From contig OX485807.1 in NCBI GenBank assembly GCA_950295325.1, positions 9,637,001-9,701,000 on the forward strand: 64,000 bases of DNA, read 5' to 3'. Below the pieces are notes generated by a model. It had not been told where the DNA came from and ran no database searches. It saw only the letters and a list, made by a program, of their open reading frames with translations. Of this stretch, positions 53,023 through 64,000 are shown in pieces. Each line of letters begins with the position of its first letter. Positions within the stretch are counted from its first letter, which is position 1. A program made the position numbers and the translations under genes. This DNA is from Polytrichum commune. Its lineage: Eukaryota; Streptophyta; Polytrichopsida; Polytrichales; Polytrichaceae.

Positions 53023-53299
53023 GTTTCCATTAAAATGAGAGTATGTTAAGTTGGGAAATCGACTCATTTAGGTTGAGTCGACCTAAATGAGGACAATTAT
53101 GTTAGTCAATTTAGGTTGAGTCGACCTAAATGAGGACAATATGTTAGTCAATTTAGGTTGAGTTGACCTAAATGAGGACAACATGTTAGTCAATTTAGGT
53201 TGAGTCGACCTAAATGAGGACAATATGTTGTCAATTTAGGTTGAGTTGACCTAAATGAGTCGACTTCCCAGCTTAACATACTCTCATTTTCATGGAAAC
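53023..53299. mobile_element. Foldback element built on a palindromic minisatellite
   Basis: The outer arms are inverted copies over about 48 bp (GTTTCCATxAAAATGAGAGT then ATGTTAAGyTGGGAArTCGACTCATTTAGGT), with TA on each side (53021-53022 and 53300-53301), like Tc1/mariner-type MITEs. The inside is almost wholly the 42-bp array at 53068-53262. No coding content. Confidence 0.85.
53068..53262. repeat. 42-bp tandem repeat, five units, each a palindrome
   Basis: TTAGGTTGAG starts at 53068, 53111, 53153, 53195 and 53236. Each unit contains ATTTAGGT, a 7-base centre near GAGTCGA, and ACCTAAAT, so each can form a hairpin, followed by a GAGGACAATATGTTAGTCA-like spacer. The centre alternates between TGAGTCG and TGAGTTG. 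Confidence 0.95.
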
Positions 53300-53524
53300 T
53301 ATGGCGGAATTTATGGCGGAAAATCAAATGTTATTTTTTTACTTGTACTCTACAACTTTCCAATGGTTTTCATTTCATTCTTGGATTAATAGTTTTCTTT
53401 ATGTACTCTCAATTCAATGGAAAACTCTCATTTTAATGAATATTGTGTTATTAACATCTTTACTTGATAAAATGGTACATTAATTGCAAAAAGATATGGC
53501 ATTGTAAAAATCCAAATAGCAAGT

Positions 53525-53552
53525 GACACTAAACACAATGTTTAGTGTAGTG
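53525..53552. repeat. Fragment of the CACTAAAT-ended MITE
   Basis: GACACTAAACACAATGTTTAGTGTAGTG is a changed form of the palindromic end seen at 14091 and 58041, still palindromic (CACTAAACA...TGTTTAGTG), with no partner end nearby. Confidence 0.65.
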
Positions 53553-53555
53553 ATA

Positions 53556-56500
53556 ACCTTACAAGGGATAGGTTGTTCTCAAGTTGTTATGGGACCCCTT
53601 CACATGGTTGTTTGGAATCCAAGCAACTTAGGTCAAGGATTTGTGGCGACCACGTAAGTTGAAGGTTGAAATTCTGAAAACCCCGTCCACCTTTGATATC
53701 CCCTTTTAAAGCATGTTTGACACCATTATTAGCATTAAAGACCCAAAATTACTCTAGTGAGATGTAAGTGACATTAAGTTTCGATGAATTAGCCATAAAC
53801 CTATGGAGGGGAACAAGCATGGTCAAGTATGCGGAAAAAATGCTTTAGTATACTAAAACCATAATTGTTTTGTTCAAACTCCTAAAAGTAGTAGCAAAAT
53901 GTTGTTCAAATCTAAAAAATTCATAGTGTCCTCTATTGTTGTGTTAGGTACTCAAATATACAATATGAAGATGGTATTTTTCAAAAACTTATCATTAAAA
54001 GTATTGCTCAAAAGGTAATGGCTAATTTTGGTTTTGGAAGTAAATTTCAGGACCTTAAATATTTGAAGTTGAATTTTTTCCATATTCCTTGAGTTCATTA
54101 TAAACTTGAGGGCACCATTACGAAAAATTCTAGAAAAAACAAATAATCATAATAATCATGTTTTAAACAATGTTAGAGAATTACATGTTCAATATATCTA
54201 CTTGCACACTACTTGCACCAACGTCTAAAATATGTGGACTTTTCTTGAAAAAACATTAGTCAACATAATTGCTTGGCTTTGTACATCAATGTGTTTCTCA
54301 AATATTTATAATATTTTCCTTCACAAAATTCAAAGTTAGTATATAGTTTTGAATCACTTTCACTTAAAACTTATGCAGGATAATGGAATTGCGTACTTGA
54401 CCGTGCTTGCACCCATAGGTAGGTTCAAATCTACCTTAATCACTAACATGGCTTTCACAAACCTTAAGCCGCAAGCTTATGAGAAGAAATCGCATCAATG
54501 TAAGTTGACCTAATTTGATCATTTATCTTAATCGGACACATGTGGAGTGGTGCGAGGTTAGATGTGGATCTAAGAATGGACATTGAAAAGACATGTATTT
54601 GGATGAGATTGGGCTACATGCTCTAAATTTGTTAACTTTTTTTAGTTCAATAATCAACGTAGTTGTGGGGGGGCTATGTTATGATGATATAAGAAGAAAT
54701 ATTTCCTTTTACTTCTTTTCTCCTCACCCTCCCTTCATGTCGGGTCTCTTATCAAAACTTGATTCATTACTACTATACCCTTCTCCGATGGCAAAAGATT
54801 TAGTAGAAGGGGGAAGACCACCAAGGGATTCACGGAAGGATAGAAGTAAAGACTTACCTCTTGGCCACATGGCTAAAGAGCAAACTTGTGATCTAACAAA
54901 TACAAAAGAAGAACTCGTTTTGAAGAAAGTTGCTCTCATATATTCGTGCACACCACCAACCACCTCACTTTTCTTACGCATCTAAATTGTGTTGTGTTGA
55001 CTAACCTATTCGGCCACCCCCTTCAATTTTCAAGCATATGTTGTGATGACTAACCTACTTTGGGAGTTATTTCATTACTCGTTACAGGCACCTATACACA
55101 CTTCAATTCGAGTTCACTTGCGGGTAACGGTTCCTCATTTTGGTTCACATGGTTAACCAATGAGCGAGCAATCAATTGGAATTTATATATTTTTAATGAG
55201 TCGCGACCTCCTAATGACTATGCGTTCCTTGGATCTTCCCTTTCCCTCATATGCATTGTGGTCATTAAAGCTCTAGAAATACCATGATTATGAATATGTG
55301 TTCCAACGAAAATGCATAGCAAGCAATGAATTAACCAAAGAAAACAAAAGACATATAAATATGAGTTAGCACAAGTTATGGTAGATTGATAGTCTGGATT
55401 GTTCCAATGCATTATTTTCAGTGGTGGTGAATACCCAATGAACCAATAATGACCTAATAAACCCCTACCCCAATTCTTCTAGCCTTATCCCTAGCTTCCA
55501 TACCCATCATTGCCCCTAAGTGCTCTCATTGGTTGTTGCTAGTTAACTCCTATATATTTATGGGACTCCCCATGTACTAATGACCCCAAACGGATTGAAG
55601 CCCACATATTTGGTGACTTTTAACCAACATTGCAAGACTTGGGTCAGCAATCTTACAACAAGAGCATGTCTAGGTGAAATGCATTTTGTTTGAGTAATTC
55701 AACATGTTCAATCCTCGAATACTTTAATGGAATGTTGAAAGTTTACAAAATTTACTGTGGCCAACTTAGCTTATCATGGTTTTCATCGCAATTTATTTGA
55801 GGCAGTTGTTTGAGGGACTTCATTCAAATGACGGACCTTTAGCAGCCTCGATCAAGATACAGATTCTCATGTTTTCTTCACCAAAATGAAGTCTTTTAAC
55901 CAATAATCATTTTCAAAAACGTCAACAAATCCTAAATTACATAATATACACGGAAACCGCCATGGTACTGTGGTACTAACTTAATGGTGAAGTTTACACG
56001 CATTCACCGATTCATAGTCAACTGTTTAAACCACGACAAAAGGCTGCTGTCATGCCCTTCAATGTTGTTGTGAGACCCATCATTGCAGAGTTCAATACTG
56101 TATCTCTAGAATCCAACATTTATTCCGATGCCTCTGATGAGACCCACAAAAATTGATACCCTAAAGAACTTTTGACACATATACATGGATGTAGAATTGC
56201 AGATGCTTTTAAAGTGGAATAATCATGCACAAGTCCATCAAAATGTTCAACAATAGTTGCAGCACGGAAGCTTGAACATGAACTTAAAAGATCCCTGTAG
56301 GCAACTACATTTTGAATGTGTACAGTTCTTGGACAAACAACGTACTAGTGCCAAATTCGACGCTTTTCATACACCGATGATGTCCCAAGATAAGGAAATG
56401 TTTTACAAGGATTATACACAACTTGTACAAAGATGACTGGTTCGAAACGCATAGGGATTTTGGTCTCATTTGGCAGTTGCATTTCCCCTCGATTTCGTGT

Positions 56501-57177
56501 CCATAAAACTGAAGTCTTCTAAGCAAGCAGCAACAAATTTGACAGAACCAAATTGATAAAGACTCGTATCCCTCTTTAGTGGTACATCATTCTTTCATTT
56601 ACCTATATTTATTGTCATAAATTGCCAATGTCAGAAACTTTGGAATCCCTGGGCTGACATAAGCAAGTGACTGATCTGTTCTCTCATCACTATATGCTCT
56701 TGCAGCACTTTGGATGTGTCATTCATTGCTCAAATGTCTTTAGACAACAATTGACGATTCTTGCCATAGGAATGTCTCATATACATAACAATCTTATCAT
56801 CGAAATTTACATGTAAGATCTAGAAATGTAGCAAATTTTGCATCTTCTCTGCTGACTAGGAGTGGATGCACTAGCAATTCCTTTTTTTAAACATAGCGTG
56901 GCCTGGTTTGCAATCGTACAGAATGTTTGGTTGTATAAACAAACAAGGCTTCTAACAAGGTACTGTGCACGTGACACTCTACCAGATTGAGGATTGGTTG
57001 GAAAGTTGGTTGGTGTAGATAAGAGTAATGGGTATGAGTGACATAATCTAGTAAATAGTAAGCAAATAAATGATGGTTTCTAATAGCTTCAATAAATCTA
57101 TATCAAGTCTGATTGCTATAATTTATTTCAAAAATTGAACAAGAATATGTATCCACAACACACACACACACACACAC

Positions 57178-57219
<42 letters not shown>

Positions 57220-58038
57220 GTTTATGTTTTATGGACACATGACACGTGAAAAAGAACAAGAAAAACTAAAACTTTGCATTTTCTACAATTGTGATTGAGG
57301 GTCCCTTTTTCCTATTATTTATCAAGCTGATCAACCCCACACTCAAGTTCAATGTATGCATGGGTATTGTTGGCATGTCAATAAGGAGGCTTTATTACCA
57401 AGCAAGCAAGCCTGTCCTTGGGTTAACAAAACACACATCCTTGCCATTCATGTTGTGGCCACATACCCGAGACACCTATTAGTCTATGTAGGGTCCTTGC
57501 TTCGTTCATGGCTTTAGCAATTGATGAGAGAGAGAGAGTTTTTGTTTGAGTCATTATCGAACGTGTTGAGATGGCACTGGCTGTGATTTCAAGCTGGACC
57601 GAGAAGGGAAGTGGGGTTAGGGTTTTAGGGTTTAAACAGTCATCACCGATGGTTGCAACCACCCTTGTTCTGTGATAAGCAAGCCGACATTCTTGTAGTG
57701 ATGTTGACTAAGCATGCCTATATGGGGATGATTGAATTTGGTAGGCCTAGTGAAGTATAGTATTGTGAGTGAAGTTTTGGAGGACCATGCACATAACATT
57801 ACCAGTTGAGTATGAAGGGTGGGTGGGGCCAGGAATAAGCCAGATTTTATGCAAGAACTATACCATAGATATTCTCTTTCAAGCCGTACTATCTCATGTT
57901 CAACCTAATAAACTCAGGTGAAGCACTATCACTCAATATTATTAAAATGAAACAGTTGTTAACATTTGAATAATGTTATGCAATGTTCTCTACCCATCTA
58001 CACTAATATATAGTATGAATATTTGGAGAAACAAAATC
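53556..58038. other. Intergenic DNA, no gene recognised
   Basis: The longest frame, about 130 codons at 54593-54985, is matched by an antisense frame of 85 codons and has no recognisable domain. A GAGA patch lies at about 57525-57538. The rest is AT-rich and stop-filled. Confidence 0.5.
57155..57217. repeat. (CA)n(TA)n compound microsatellite
   Basis: About 11 CA units followed by about 19 TA units. Confidence 0.95.
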
Positions 58039-58040
58039 TA

Positions 58041-58394
58041 CACTAAATATGATATTTAGTGTCATATGGTATTCCATATCACTATGGTAACTTTTTGGAT
58101 AACATATATTATGAATAAATGCACAAATATTTTCATGGATGATGGATGAGTCACCCATTGGCCAAAACCCTACCTTCTGTTGTCAACAACTTGTGATGAA
58201 ATATTGTCATGGATGATTGAAATTTGGTAAGTGATCATAATTGCAACAGTGTAAATCTAGAATCCCCCAAAAACTTACAACGAATGACAAATAATGTTGG
58301 GTTAACATTTAATGTTGGTGACACCACACCGCGGTTTACAATGAGTATTGAGCAAGACAGTTAGAATTAGCAACACTAAATATCATATTTACTA
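58041..58394. mobile_element. MITE with CACTAAATATGATATTTAGTG end, second copy
   Basis: The left end is identical to that of 14091-14419 and is preceded by TA. The right end has CACTAAATATCATATTTA followed by a changed CTA and TA. The interiors share CTATGGTAA, ATGCACAAAT and a GTATTGAGCAAGACAG / GTGTTGAGCAGGATAG phrase in the same order, which shows common descent. Confidence 0.75.
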
Positions 58395-59593
58395 TAGTTT
58401 AGTGCACATGAGAGAGAAAGAGAGAGAGTTCTGAGTGGGTTGTGTCCCACAAAGGGTCTTATGACATACTATCACTTGGTAACCTTCTTTGTGGGAGGAC
58501 TAATGATAGCCCCTGCTAGACACCAACTCAATGACTATATCATTCAAAAATCAAATATTGATTTTAAAAAACAATGGATATTCATTTTACATTAATCATA
58601 ATTCTTGAATTTTTTTTAAGAAACCAAAGCAATTTTGCCTTTTTAAAGAGCATCTTGATGTACTAGTCCCAAAAGAGTTTTGATTTCCTAAACTATAATA
58701 TCAATTTCATTTCATTTTATTGAGAGGGCCTACGTATTTAATTAAATAATCTACAAAGATGCACTTCTAACAACCATTACTAAATTAGGGGAGGGTTGAT
58801 TTTCCATCAAATTTTTGCAGATCCTTCATCATAGATTGGTTGATGCAACACGTCCTTTTGTGTAAATCCAATCGGTAGAAGTTGGAGAACATGAAAATCA
58901 AACCGAATAACACCCACTTACCTTATGTAAAGACTCCAAATGTGAGAAACGCATTGTCTAATCCTTGAAACATTGCATGTTCGAATCATTGAAATCCTCT
59001 TGAAGCGATGAGGTCATGAGTGACCGAGAAACTACTAATTAAGTCCAAACATATTGAAAATATATGATATATTGGGAGAAAAAGGTGAATGAATTACAAA
59101 ATTACATCACATATTTCCAATAGTAAATGCATGAGCTACTACACCCGGAAGCCTGGTTTCGGCCATGGGAAAAAGCACCGCCCCTTTGTCCACTCCCAGT
59201 AAACTCAAGTAATGAGAGCTAAAGATGGCCATGATGTGCACACTAGGTATATATTGGCATCACCAAATATCTATCTAACTAATTAACTACTTAAAAGTGA
59301 TGGGATCTTGAATGCTTGAAGGCTCTACCTGCGGCGTGTGTGACGCATGAAGAATGCATGAATGTCGGGCTAGGGTTCCAAATTATTATGTGGCTTAGCA
59401 AGTTGGGCGTTGATGGATGCATGGAATGGTATAGTAATGCAGTTGTGAAGTCATACGTGAATTGGAAATCTAATATGGTGTTGGCAGCATTGTTAGTGAG
59501 TCAACTCCAAGGCAAAAATCACTATTGTAGTTTGACCAAAGAAACGTTTCTTTGAACGTGTAGTAAGCAAAATTAGAAGTAGCCTCAAGGGGA
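58395..59593. other. Intergenic DNA with a dispersed repeat
   Basis: Contains the repeat at 58785-58915. A GAGAGAAAGAGAGAGAG tract lies at about 58411-58428. No gene recognised. Confidence 0.5.
58785..58915 (+). repeat. Dispersed repeat, uninterrupted paralogue of 50706-51200
   Basis: Runs without a break through CCAATCGGTAGAAGTTGGAG, exactly where the copy at 50706 carries the MITE 50809-51154. Confidence 0.8.
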
Positions 59594-59939
59594 GGCTATA
59601 CACATTTGAAAATGCCGGTTTCGAAATGGAGTTTATTAAGCAAAGGTAAAAGAATTTCGACCTTGGAACATGCCTAACTTTGAGGAGCTTGGTTTCAAGG
59701 TTGTTTGAAGGTTGGTCCCTCTTTTTTTGGGTATATAAACATCCATTCCACCCCCGATCAGTAAGCCTTTCAAAACCCCCATCTTGGATCGGAGTTGCAA
59801 ATGGCCATCTATATATACCCATTAAAAGAGGGACCGAACTTGAAACCACCTCCTGGAATTAGGCACATGTTCTTTTTGCATTTGGCTTACCAAACTCTAC
59901 TTTGAAACCGGCAACCGGCGTTTCCAAACGTGTGTGGCC
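59594..59939. mobile_element. Foldback MITE with TATA-like arms
   Basis: The two halves are inverted, diverged copies over about 150 bp. They share CACATTTGAAAATGCCGG / CACACGTTTGGAAACGCCGG, GAGTTTxxTAAGC, TTGGTCCCTCTTTTT / TCGGTCCCTCTTTTA and GGGTATATAAACATCC / GGGTATATATAGATGG. No target duplication was found. No coding content. Confidence 0.7.
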
Positions 59940-62239
59940 TACACATCAGTTATATCAGTTAACTGGGCGGTGCTTTTGTTTCGCCCTTCCATGCATAATA
60001 GATTGCCGTATGTATATTTGATAATCAAATTGGGCGATGATACTTTAACCAGCTGTTTAGCTGAAGGGCTAATCACACCGGCCACTTCTGACACCATGTG
60101 TCCGCATCTCTGGTTGTAATAGGGTGAAGAGTGATGGGCAACATAATACTCAACATAATACACAGGAGTTTTACGGCTAGAACCGGACGGAAAGTTTAGT
60201 GTGATCAGCGCCTTCCTAATCTCAAAGATACTAATAGCCAACATTATGTGTAGAAAGTGCAAGCTGAAGTACATAGTAGTGTAGTGGGTTTGAACTTTAT
60301 GTGTCACTCTGATACGGATCATAATAACACAAGAGAAAAGCGACAAGCGTTGGATTCAAACACAAGCTGCTCTTCGGCATAAGTAGAAGAAAACATGGAA
60401 CTTGGAAATCACAACAAAGGCTGATCGACAATTTCGTTCAAGGTCAACGGTATGGGTCGATCGAAATATAGAGCAGATTAAGTAAACTAAATGAGAGATT
60501 CGTACAGAAAGGCGAAACAAGCGAGAAATATACAGTACACATCAGTCATACCTAGCCAAACATGTAATATGTAGCCAACCAGTAATGTGATTTTTGTCAC
60601 ACCCTGTGCATTCACAATAAATATGATCCTAAATCATGGAGATAACCTACCAAAGGCTTCAATCCACTTCCTTGAAATGAAAATCCCCAAATGTCCAGCT
60701 ATTCCTCAGTGGGGTCGGACAACCATTGAACAGACCATAACTTCCTCCACATTGCAAACACTATTTATGATGAACATGGACTTTACAATAGGGCTCGATG
60801 GTTACAGAAAAATTGGCTAATGGACTCCAATACCCTAAACCCAATACTGGACCTGGGTAGCAAACCATGGGCTTCCAATCCGCACCCACTGGCCAATCCG
60901 CAGGCCAAGCAAGGAATGCCCAGTATTTGGGCGATATTGTCAACCAACTTGTTGGGAACACCTAGCATCATTCATAACGATGGCCCGGATTGCCAATTAC
61001 AAGCTAGTGGAAACAGATAAATGCCCAACCCTGCTTCAAATCCACCTAGGCCGAGGGTTAAGTCTCCATCAAGAGAAAAGCTCAGCTCACTGTTGCTTCA
61101 ATTACTAAATTCCTCTTTATTTATTAAACATCTTGACGTAAACATGACACCGTTTTGAGAGATCACATGAGACAATTAGAGAGAAGGACCGACCAATAAT
61201 GCTGCAGGTTTCAACTCTGTAGGCCCTCACTACATCCTTACCTAGTCCTCTCTTCAATCCCCTAACACCTGCAAGTTAGGTCTGACATTGGTAACCTGGA
61301 CTAAAAACCGGCAGACCTCGGCAACACGAAACTCTTTTGAAGATGATGAAGAAGCAGAAGCAGTGGTAGAAAGAGTACTGATGTGTGTTCTACATCAATC
61401 GGAGTCACTGCAATTTTGCAATTTCCTGTTTCAGATTGAACTGAGGTGACCTGGTACAACATTTCCTTGTGTTTGGAGAGTCGTGGCACAGCATGGTAAC
61501 AACAATCATCATATTCCTCCACACTGCCTTTGTATATCTTAAACTTTTGGTCACCGGCGTGGGTTATAAAAATAAATCCACCGACAAAAATTGTACTCCC
61601 TCCCTCGTCGAATCACCCTCCTCCCTCCCTCCCTCTCTCCTCTCCCTCCGTTGGTTGAAAATCCCAGTATCAAAATTGATGTTCGGTGCTTATGATGGTT
61701 CTCCGAGTGAACACCTGCTGGGGGGGCCAAGGAGGTAGATCCCTTTGAAATCTGCGGTTGTTTAGATTAGTGGTTAAGTTTAGAATGCTTGGCCTGTCAG
61801 AAGGTAGGTCACCAGGGCGACTACAGTGGACATCTGGAACAGGGGCATCGCATCATACAGACTTGATGTACCACTGAATGTCCCATTTCCAGCAACAACT
61901 GTCCCATTGGTCCCATTCACAACACTGCACAAGCCACCCGACATTCATCCATCAGCCATGTAGTTCTAGGTACATTATGCACTATCCTGATCAGGAGCTA
62001 CACAGTAATTTGATTTGGCTTAAGACCAACAGAATATATGTGAAGGAAGTAGGTGTCTCCGGATCATGATCATGCTTCTCCCTATGCAATTGCTGAGGAC
62101 AAGCTAGATAGTCCAGAGATACCAAGGAAAAAGAAAAGAGGATTTCGAAATCATCATGTTGATTTCTAGATGTAGCTTTACAAGTTTTCATAGAACAAAA
62201 ACCTGCACTCAAAACAGAATTTTTCAGAACAGAAGAGGC
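59940..62239. other. Region downstream of the glucanase gene
   Basis: Lies 3' of the minus-strand gene and must include its 3' untranslated region. The first AATAAA on the minus strand that I see is at about 61118-61130, rather far off, so I do not assign the poly(A) site. A pyrimidine-rich CCCTCC tract lies at 61602-61650. The 135-codon minus-strand frame at 59939-60346 has no recognisable domain. Confidence 0.5.
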
Positions 62240-63908
62240 TTACCCACTGTAACCTTGAAACGTGCAAGTTGATGTACCTACATACACAGAGCGATAAACC
62301 ATCAGAAAAAAGCCACAACCCGTTTGTCTCCTCCAAAGCACCTATTTTCTATTGTCAGTTCTAATCATGAACATGCGACATTACAAGAAATTAGGTTATG
62401 AAAACCTATGATCTTCGGTTCAAAAGATCACCCACTACACATTCTTCTGCGGGGATACAGAGAGGCTCTTAAGGTTTTGGGTCGATCCCCAGTACAACCA
62501 AGTAACGCTTCCTGTGAGTTCAAAACCGGTTCAAGTATCACGGAAGAGGAGAACCAAACCCTAAAAAGCGACTCATGTTACCAGGCAGGTCAAAATACAA
62601 AAACGAGAAACCAGCTCAACTTATGTCCAAGTCCTGCGAATCGTTGCAGAATGAATTTCAGCATGTTTCATGTATGCTACATGCAACACTGTAAAGGGTG
62701 GATCAAAAAAACATTCCAGGGGTAAATCGTCTCACTTGGGTCAGAGCTGGTGAGTGTAGCACATCCCTGGAAATCGCATGAAGCACTGGTCTGGTTGTGG
62801 GACTGGAAGTAGGTATTGAAGGCCCAGTTACAGTGAGCTTGCAAGGTGTTGGGCAAGTAGCAACTCTGGCCAGACTGGATTGGCCCACAATTCACATTTC
62901 CTTGTCCACTGTTGGGTCCGCAGGCCCAGTCCAGTGCGCCTTGTAAAGCAGAGTCACTTATATTGCTCTTGGCAATACACCACACTTGGGAGGCAAGCAA
63001 GCGAGCATGTGGCCTTCCTCCTTCCAAGGTGAGGCGATGCATTGGCACTCCATCAAAAAAGTCCGTGACATAGATCCCAACCTCAGCTGTGGGTCTCATG
63101 GGAGTGCCAGAATTGGCACGAGCATGCGCAAGTAAATTCTCATTGTATGTCTGAGACAAGTGATCTCGTGATGGCCAGCTGGTTTCGGTGACAGTAATGG
63201 GAATGTCACTGAAATTGAGAGCCGCCATAGCCGACACCAGAGAGTCCAGAATTGCATCAAGGTAGTTCCCGTAGTGGAGACCTGTCTTTAGGTCATCTGT
63301 TCCCCGATTCTCCTTGAAGAGGTAGTAATCCAAAGAGACCACTTGGGTCATGGTCTGGTGCAGGAAGAATGGATACACATTCACCATAAATGAAGAGTTG
63401 GACTCTGAAAGGAACCCCAAAATGGGCTTCAACCACGAAGAATGTGAATGGTGGAATGACCCGGAGGAGGGAGGGGCGGATGTCCCCAGTACCAAAACAG
63501 AGCATGGAGTGGACACTTTGATGCTGTTTTGGAGCTTAACCGAAACCAGAGCAGCTTGGATGTTGCGCATGGCTGCAAGGAGAGCTTCGGGAGAAGCCTC
63601 GTCTCTTGTTACAGCTTCGTTACCCACGGCTATGGCAGTAATTTTGGTCGCTGCCACAAAAGGCAAAACGTTCTGCGCCAGCCAAAGATCTGCATTCTGC
63701 TGGGACTCTCCAATCTCCAGAATCTCGTGGTGGTTCACCCCAACTATCACCTCGATGTTGGTGTGCGCCAGTGACCTCAATACTGAGGCATCTGTGTTGT
63801 AGATCCGCACCTTGCCAATGCCATGGGACTGCAGTTGCATCACATCTACGTCGCTGCTGTCTGTGTCTTGTGGGTAATTGACCCCCAAGTGATTTGCTCC
63901 TGTCACTC
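62240..63908 (-). CDS. Glucan endo-1,3-beta-glucosidase, GH17 plus X8 (CBM43), 5' end outside window
   Basis: Family-17 enzymes hydrolyse beta-1,3-glucan (callose) in plant walls or at plasmodesmata, and the X8 domain binds the glucan. Proposed exons are 63908 (or 63899) to 62736 and 62277 to 62240. Counting residues from the GTG at 63906, the GH17 domain runs about 7-295 (LGVNY near the start, acid/base glutamate E97 in AVGNE, nucleophile E241 in TVTETSWPS). X8 runs from WC at 309-310 through CDF at 377-379, and the small last exon supplies TSTCTFQGYSG and a TAA stop with the sixth conserved cysteine. In-frame stops lie just upstream of 63908, preceded by an AG acceptor in phase 1, so the signal-peptide exon must lie beyond 64000. 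Odd points are missing family segments at the N-terminus, after WPS and after YVTDFF, and two extra cysteines in X8. Family certain; exon joins inferred. Confidence 0.9.
62278..62735 (-). other. Intron within the X8 domain
   Basis: The donor is A|GTGAGA (62736|62735) and the acceptor ATGTAG|GT (62278|62277). It is 458 nt and phase 1, splitting the serine codon of the conserved DPS. Without splicing, the frame reads on into ETIYPW and stops with no conserved ending. With splicing, it regains the expected cysteine. Inferred from sequence only. Confidence 0.75.
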
Positions 63909-64000
63909 CTGTCAGTCACATTTGAGTACTGAATCAGATTGGAATGTTGAATAAAGCCGTAAACAATCTGAAATTTCAAGGATGGATACTATAGGAAGCT

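Noticed and set aside
54593..54985. 130-codon open frame on the plus strand
   Set aside because: An antisense frame of 85 codons covers the same place, and neither resembles a known family.
57612..57636. Telomere-like TTAGGGTTTTAGGGTTTA
   Set aside because: Only two imperfect units. Short AAACCCTA motifs are common in plant DNA.
59939..60346. 135-codon open frame on the minus strand
   Set aside because: No domain, signal or splice context. Its end abuts the foldback element at 59594-59939.
63350..63802. 150-codon frame on the plus strand
   Set aside because: It is the antisense shadow of the GH17 exon.
63904..63906. GTG as the start codon of the glucanase
   Set aside because: Plant genes do not normally start at GTG. 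The frame is closed just upstream by TGA, and an AG acceptor in the phase typical of the family explains the boundary better.

Overview
This is nuclear DNA from a land plant. One clear protein-coding gene, a family-17 beta-1,3-glucanase with a C-terminal X8 (CBM43) domain and plant-type introns, sits at the extreme right edge. The rest is AT-rich intergenic DNA full of microsatellites, homopolymer runs and small, decayed DNA transposons. I see no bacterial, organellar or viral genes, no CRISPR and no RNA gene I can defend. The sequence does not let me name the species.

Layout. 1-12008 is rich in DNA transposons. There are two decayed pogo-like elements carrying a CENP-B/psq-type helix-turn-helix remnant (to 555, and 9411-10032), a dead PIF/Harbinger transposon with a recognisable DDE transposase (6171-7641), and a 248-bp hAT-type MITE (10709-12008) split by two PIF/Harbinger MITEs. 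12009-34361 is mostly anonymous. It holds a MITE ending in CACTAAATATGATATTTAGTG (14091-14419), a pogo-like MITE nested in a PIF-like MITE (16909-18392), one arm of a large dispersed repeat (22465-23135), a GC-richer LTR-like patch (24940-25740) and a very AT-rich block (31000-33700). 34362-53552 holds a foldback element, two hAT-like MITEs whose ends share GTGCGAACAA (40180-40601 and 50809-51154), three further copies of the AACCGG hAT MITE (43304, 50191, 52399), the second arm of the dispersed repeat (43640-44305), a pogo-like element containing a 180-bp tandem array (48336-49773) and a foldback element built on a 42-bp palindromic minisatellite (53023-53299). 53553-62239 is mostly anonymous, with a second CACTAAAT MITE (58041) and another foldback (59594).

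The genes do not form a pathway, as there is only one. The biology in this window is the record of transposition: target-site duplications (TTA/TAA for PIF/Harbinger, TA for pogo-like, 8 bp for hAT-like) are still readable, several insertions are nested and so can be ordered in time, one insertion has an uninterrupted paralogue elsewhere in the window, and one dead PIF element has a matching non-autonomous derivative 4 kb away. The glucanase needs a small terminal exon (62240-62277) to complete its X8 domain, and its catalytic domain lacks segments conserved in the family.
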